Below, one piece after another: positions 62,727 to 64,000 of a DNA stretch of 64,000 nt (positions within the stretch are counted from its first letter, which is position 1; the number at the start of each line of letters is the position of its first letter). The notes under the pieces were generated by a model. That model made no database searches, was not told the origin of the DNA, and saw only the letters and a list, made by a program, of their open reading frames with translations. Position numbers and translations under genes: made by a program. This DNA is from Marinobacter zhejiangensis (GTDB taxonomy: Bacteria; Pseudomonadota; Gammaproteobacteria; Pseudomonadales; Oleiphilaceae), in assembly GCF_900114775.1 (NCBI RefSeq), contig NZ_FOUE01000003.1, positions 62,001 through 126,000 on the forward strand, written 5' to 3'.

Positions 62727-64000
62727 ATGACTACAGTAGGGCACCTGATCAACGGTCAGATCATCACTGAAGGCGAACGCCGCCAACCTGTTTACAACCC
62801 GTCTACCGGCGACAGCTCGCGGGAAGTGATCCTGGCCTCCAAGGCAACGGTGGAAGAAGCCATCGCAGCCGCCCAGGCGGCCTACCCGGAATGGCGTGCA
62901 ACACCGCCGATCAAGCGGGCTCGCATTATGTTCCGCTTCAAGGAACTGCTGGAGCAGAACGCCGACCGCATCTGCGACATGATCGGTGAGGAACACGGCA
63001 AGATCCGCCACGATGCCATGGGGGAACTCCAGCGTGGAATCGAGAACGTTGAATACGCCTGCGGTGCCCCCGAGTTGCTGAAAGGCGAGCACAGCCGCAA
63101 CGTCGGCCCCAACATCGACGCCTGGAGCGAGTTCCAGCCGCTGGGCGTGGTGGCGGGTATTACGCCATTCAACTTCCCCGCCATGGTGCCGCTGTGGATG
63201 TACCCGATGGCGCTGGTCTGCGGGAACTGCTTCGTGCTGAAGCCGTCCGAGCGCGACCCGAGCTCTACCTTGTTCATCGCCCAGCTGTTGCAGGAAGCCG
63301 GGTTGCCGAATGGGGTGATGAACGTGGTCAACGGCGACAAGGAAGCCGTGGACACCCTGCTCGAAGACCCGCGAATCCAGGCGGTCAGCTTCGTTGGCTC
63401 CACGCCCATCGCGGAGTACATCTACAGCACCGCGAGCGCCCACGGCAAGCGTTGCCAGGCCCTTGGTGGTGCCAAGAACCACGCCATCGTGATGCCGGAC
63501 GCGGATATGGACAATGCGGTCAACCAGCTGCTGGGTGCGGCCTTCGGCTCGTCTGGTGAGCGTTGTATGGCCCTGTCCGTTGCGGTTGCCGTCGGTAACG
63601 CTGCCGGTGACGCCCTGGTCGCCAAGATGAGCGAAGCCATGCAGACCCTGAAAGTGGGCGCTTACAGCGAAGCCAGCAACGACTTTGGTCCGGTGATCAC
63701 CCGTCAGCACCAGGAAAAGGTGGTGGGCTACATCAACAGTGCGGAAGAGCAGGGCGCCACCATTGTGGTGGATGGCCGCGACCCGCAGGTGGCTGGCTAT
63801 GAAAACGGTTTCTTCGTTGGTGGCACCCTGATCGATAACGTGACCCCGGATATGGTCAGCTATCGTGAGGAGATCTTCGGCCCAGTGCTTCAGGTCATCC
63901 GGGTCAACTCCATGGAAGAGGCAATGACGCTGATCAACGATCATGAGTACGGCAACGGGACCTGTATCTTCACCCGTGATGGCGAAGCGGCCCGTTATTT
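62727..64000 (+). CDS. dddC: DddC-like CoA-acylating semialdehyde dehydrogenase, 3' end outside window
   Basis: At least 424 residues of an aldehyde dehydrogenase of the methylmalonate-semialdehyde dehydrogenase (MmsA) type, open to the window edge. It has GITPFNFPAMVPLW with Asn149, the LKPSE loop, FVGSTPIAEYIY, GGAKNHAIV (in place of the Glu of ordinary ALDHs) and the catalytic Cys280 in SSGERCMAL. It would turn malonate semialdehyde plus CoA into acetyl-CoA and CO2, the last step of the dddD pathway. The ATG at 62727 is preceded by GAGGAA, and the gene follows dddB by 76 bases. Confidence 0.9.
   Translation, partial: MTTVGHLINGQIITEGERRQPVYNPSTGDSSREVILASKATVEEAIAAAQAAYPEWRATPPIKRARIMFRFKELLEQNADRICDMIGEEHGKIRHDAMGELQRGIENVEYACGAPELLKGEHSRNVGPNIDAWSEFQPLGVVAGITPFNFPAMVPLWMYPMALVCGNCFVLKPSERDPSSTLFIAQLLQEAGLPNGVMNVVNGDKEAVDTLLEDPRIQAVSFVGSTPIAEYIYSTASAHGKRCQALGGAKNHAIVMPDADMDNAVNQLLGAAFGSSGERCMALSVAVAVGNAAGDALVAKMSEAMQTLKVGAYSEASNDFGPVITRQHQEKVVGYINSAEEQGATIVVDGRDPQVAGYENGFFVGGTLIDNVTPDMVSYREEIFGPVLQVIRVNSMEEAMTLINDHEYGNGTCIFTRDGEAARY

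Noticed and set aside
62673..63944. Long open frame on the minus strand (423 aa)
   Set aside because: It lies opposite the clear aldehyde-dehydrogenase gene, which has all catalytic motifs; the minus frame has no recognisable domain and is a high-GC shadow.

Overview
The window looks like chromosomal DNA of a marine, motile, oil- and osmolyte-using gammaproteobacterium, most like Marinobacter. This is judged from protein families and gene neighbourhoods, not from a database search. Coding density is high on both strands. No rRNA, tRNA, CRISPR array, insertion sequence or prophage was seen.

Layout. 1-4400: the end of an unknown gene, a leader with an intrinsic terminator ahead of an outer-membrane porin, a cold-shock protein, an orphan Roadblock/LC7 protein and a membrane protein. 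4466-8378: a c-di-GMP pair, a 7TMR-DISM/EAL phosphodiesterase downstream of a PilZ-Rossmann fusion. 9045-14691: a zinc-limitation island around a near-consensus Zur box. On one side are an AztD-like lipoprotein, a His-rich outer-membrane barrel, a metal-binding protein and an ABC-3 permease; on the other is a COG0523 GTPase. No ABC ATPase is present. 15170-18626: pqiABC. 18782-22342: an AlmA-like Baeyer-Villiger/flavin monooxygenase with a downstream esterase and a divergent AraC regulator. 22398-34648: mixed genes, including a remnant of a GGDEF domain, a secreted PHB-depolymerase-type esterase, RNase Z, lipoproteins, a phytase-like secreted protein and lemA/DUF3137.

35255-38566 is the least explained part: two adjacent genes (325 and 757 aa) with no recognisable function, the larger one Ser-rich and coiled-coil. 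38701-50217 holds hydrolases (alpha/beta hydrolase, amidohydrolase, M28 peptidase, PhoD phosphatase), a LysR/DJ-1 divergent pair and a luciferase-like oxidoreductase. 50229-54522 returns to c-di-GMP, with a second 7TMR-DISM EAL protein divergent from a membrane diguanylate cyclase that keeps its GGEEF and I-site.

56539-64000 is a dimethylsulfoniopropionate (DMSP) island. A double-domain class III CoA-transferase matches DddD, including an Asp at residue 602. It is divergent from uspA, a BCCT transporter (dddT), an iron alcohol dehydrogenase (dddB) and a CoA-acylating semialdehyde dehydrogenase (dddC, cut by the window end). Together these would import DMSP, release dimethyl sulfide with formation of 3-hydroxypropionyl-CoA, and carry the C3 unit to acetyl-CoA. 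The promoter gap between the two arms carries a striking nested inverted repeat.
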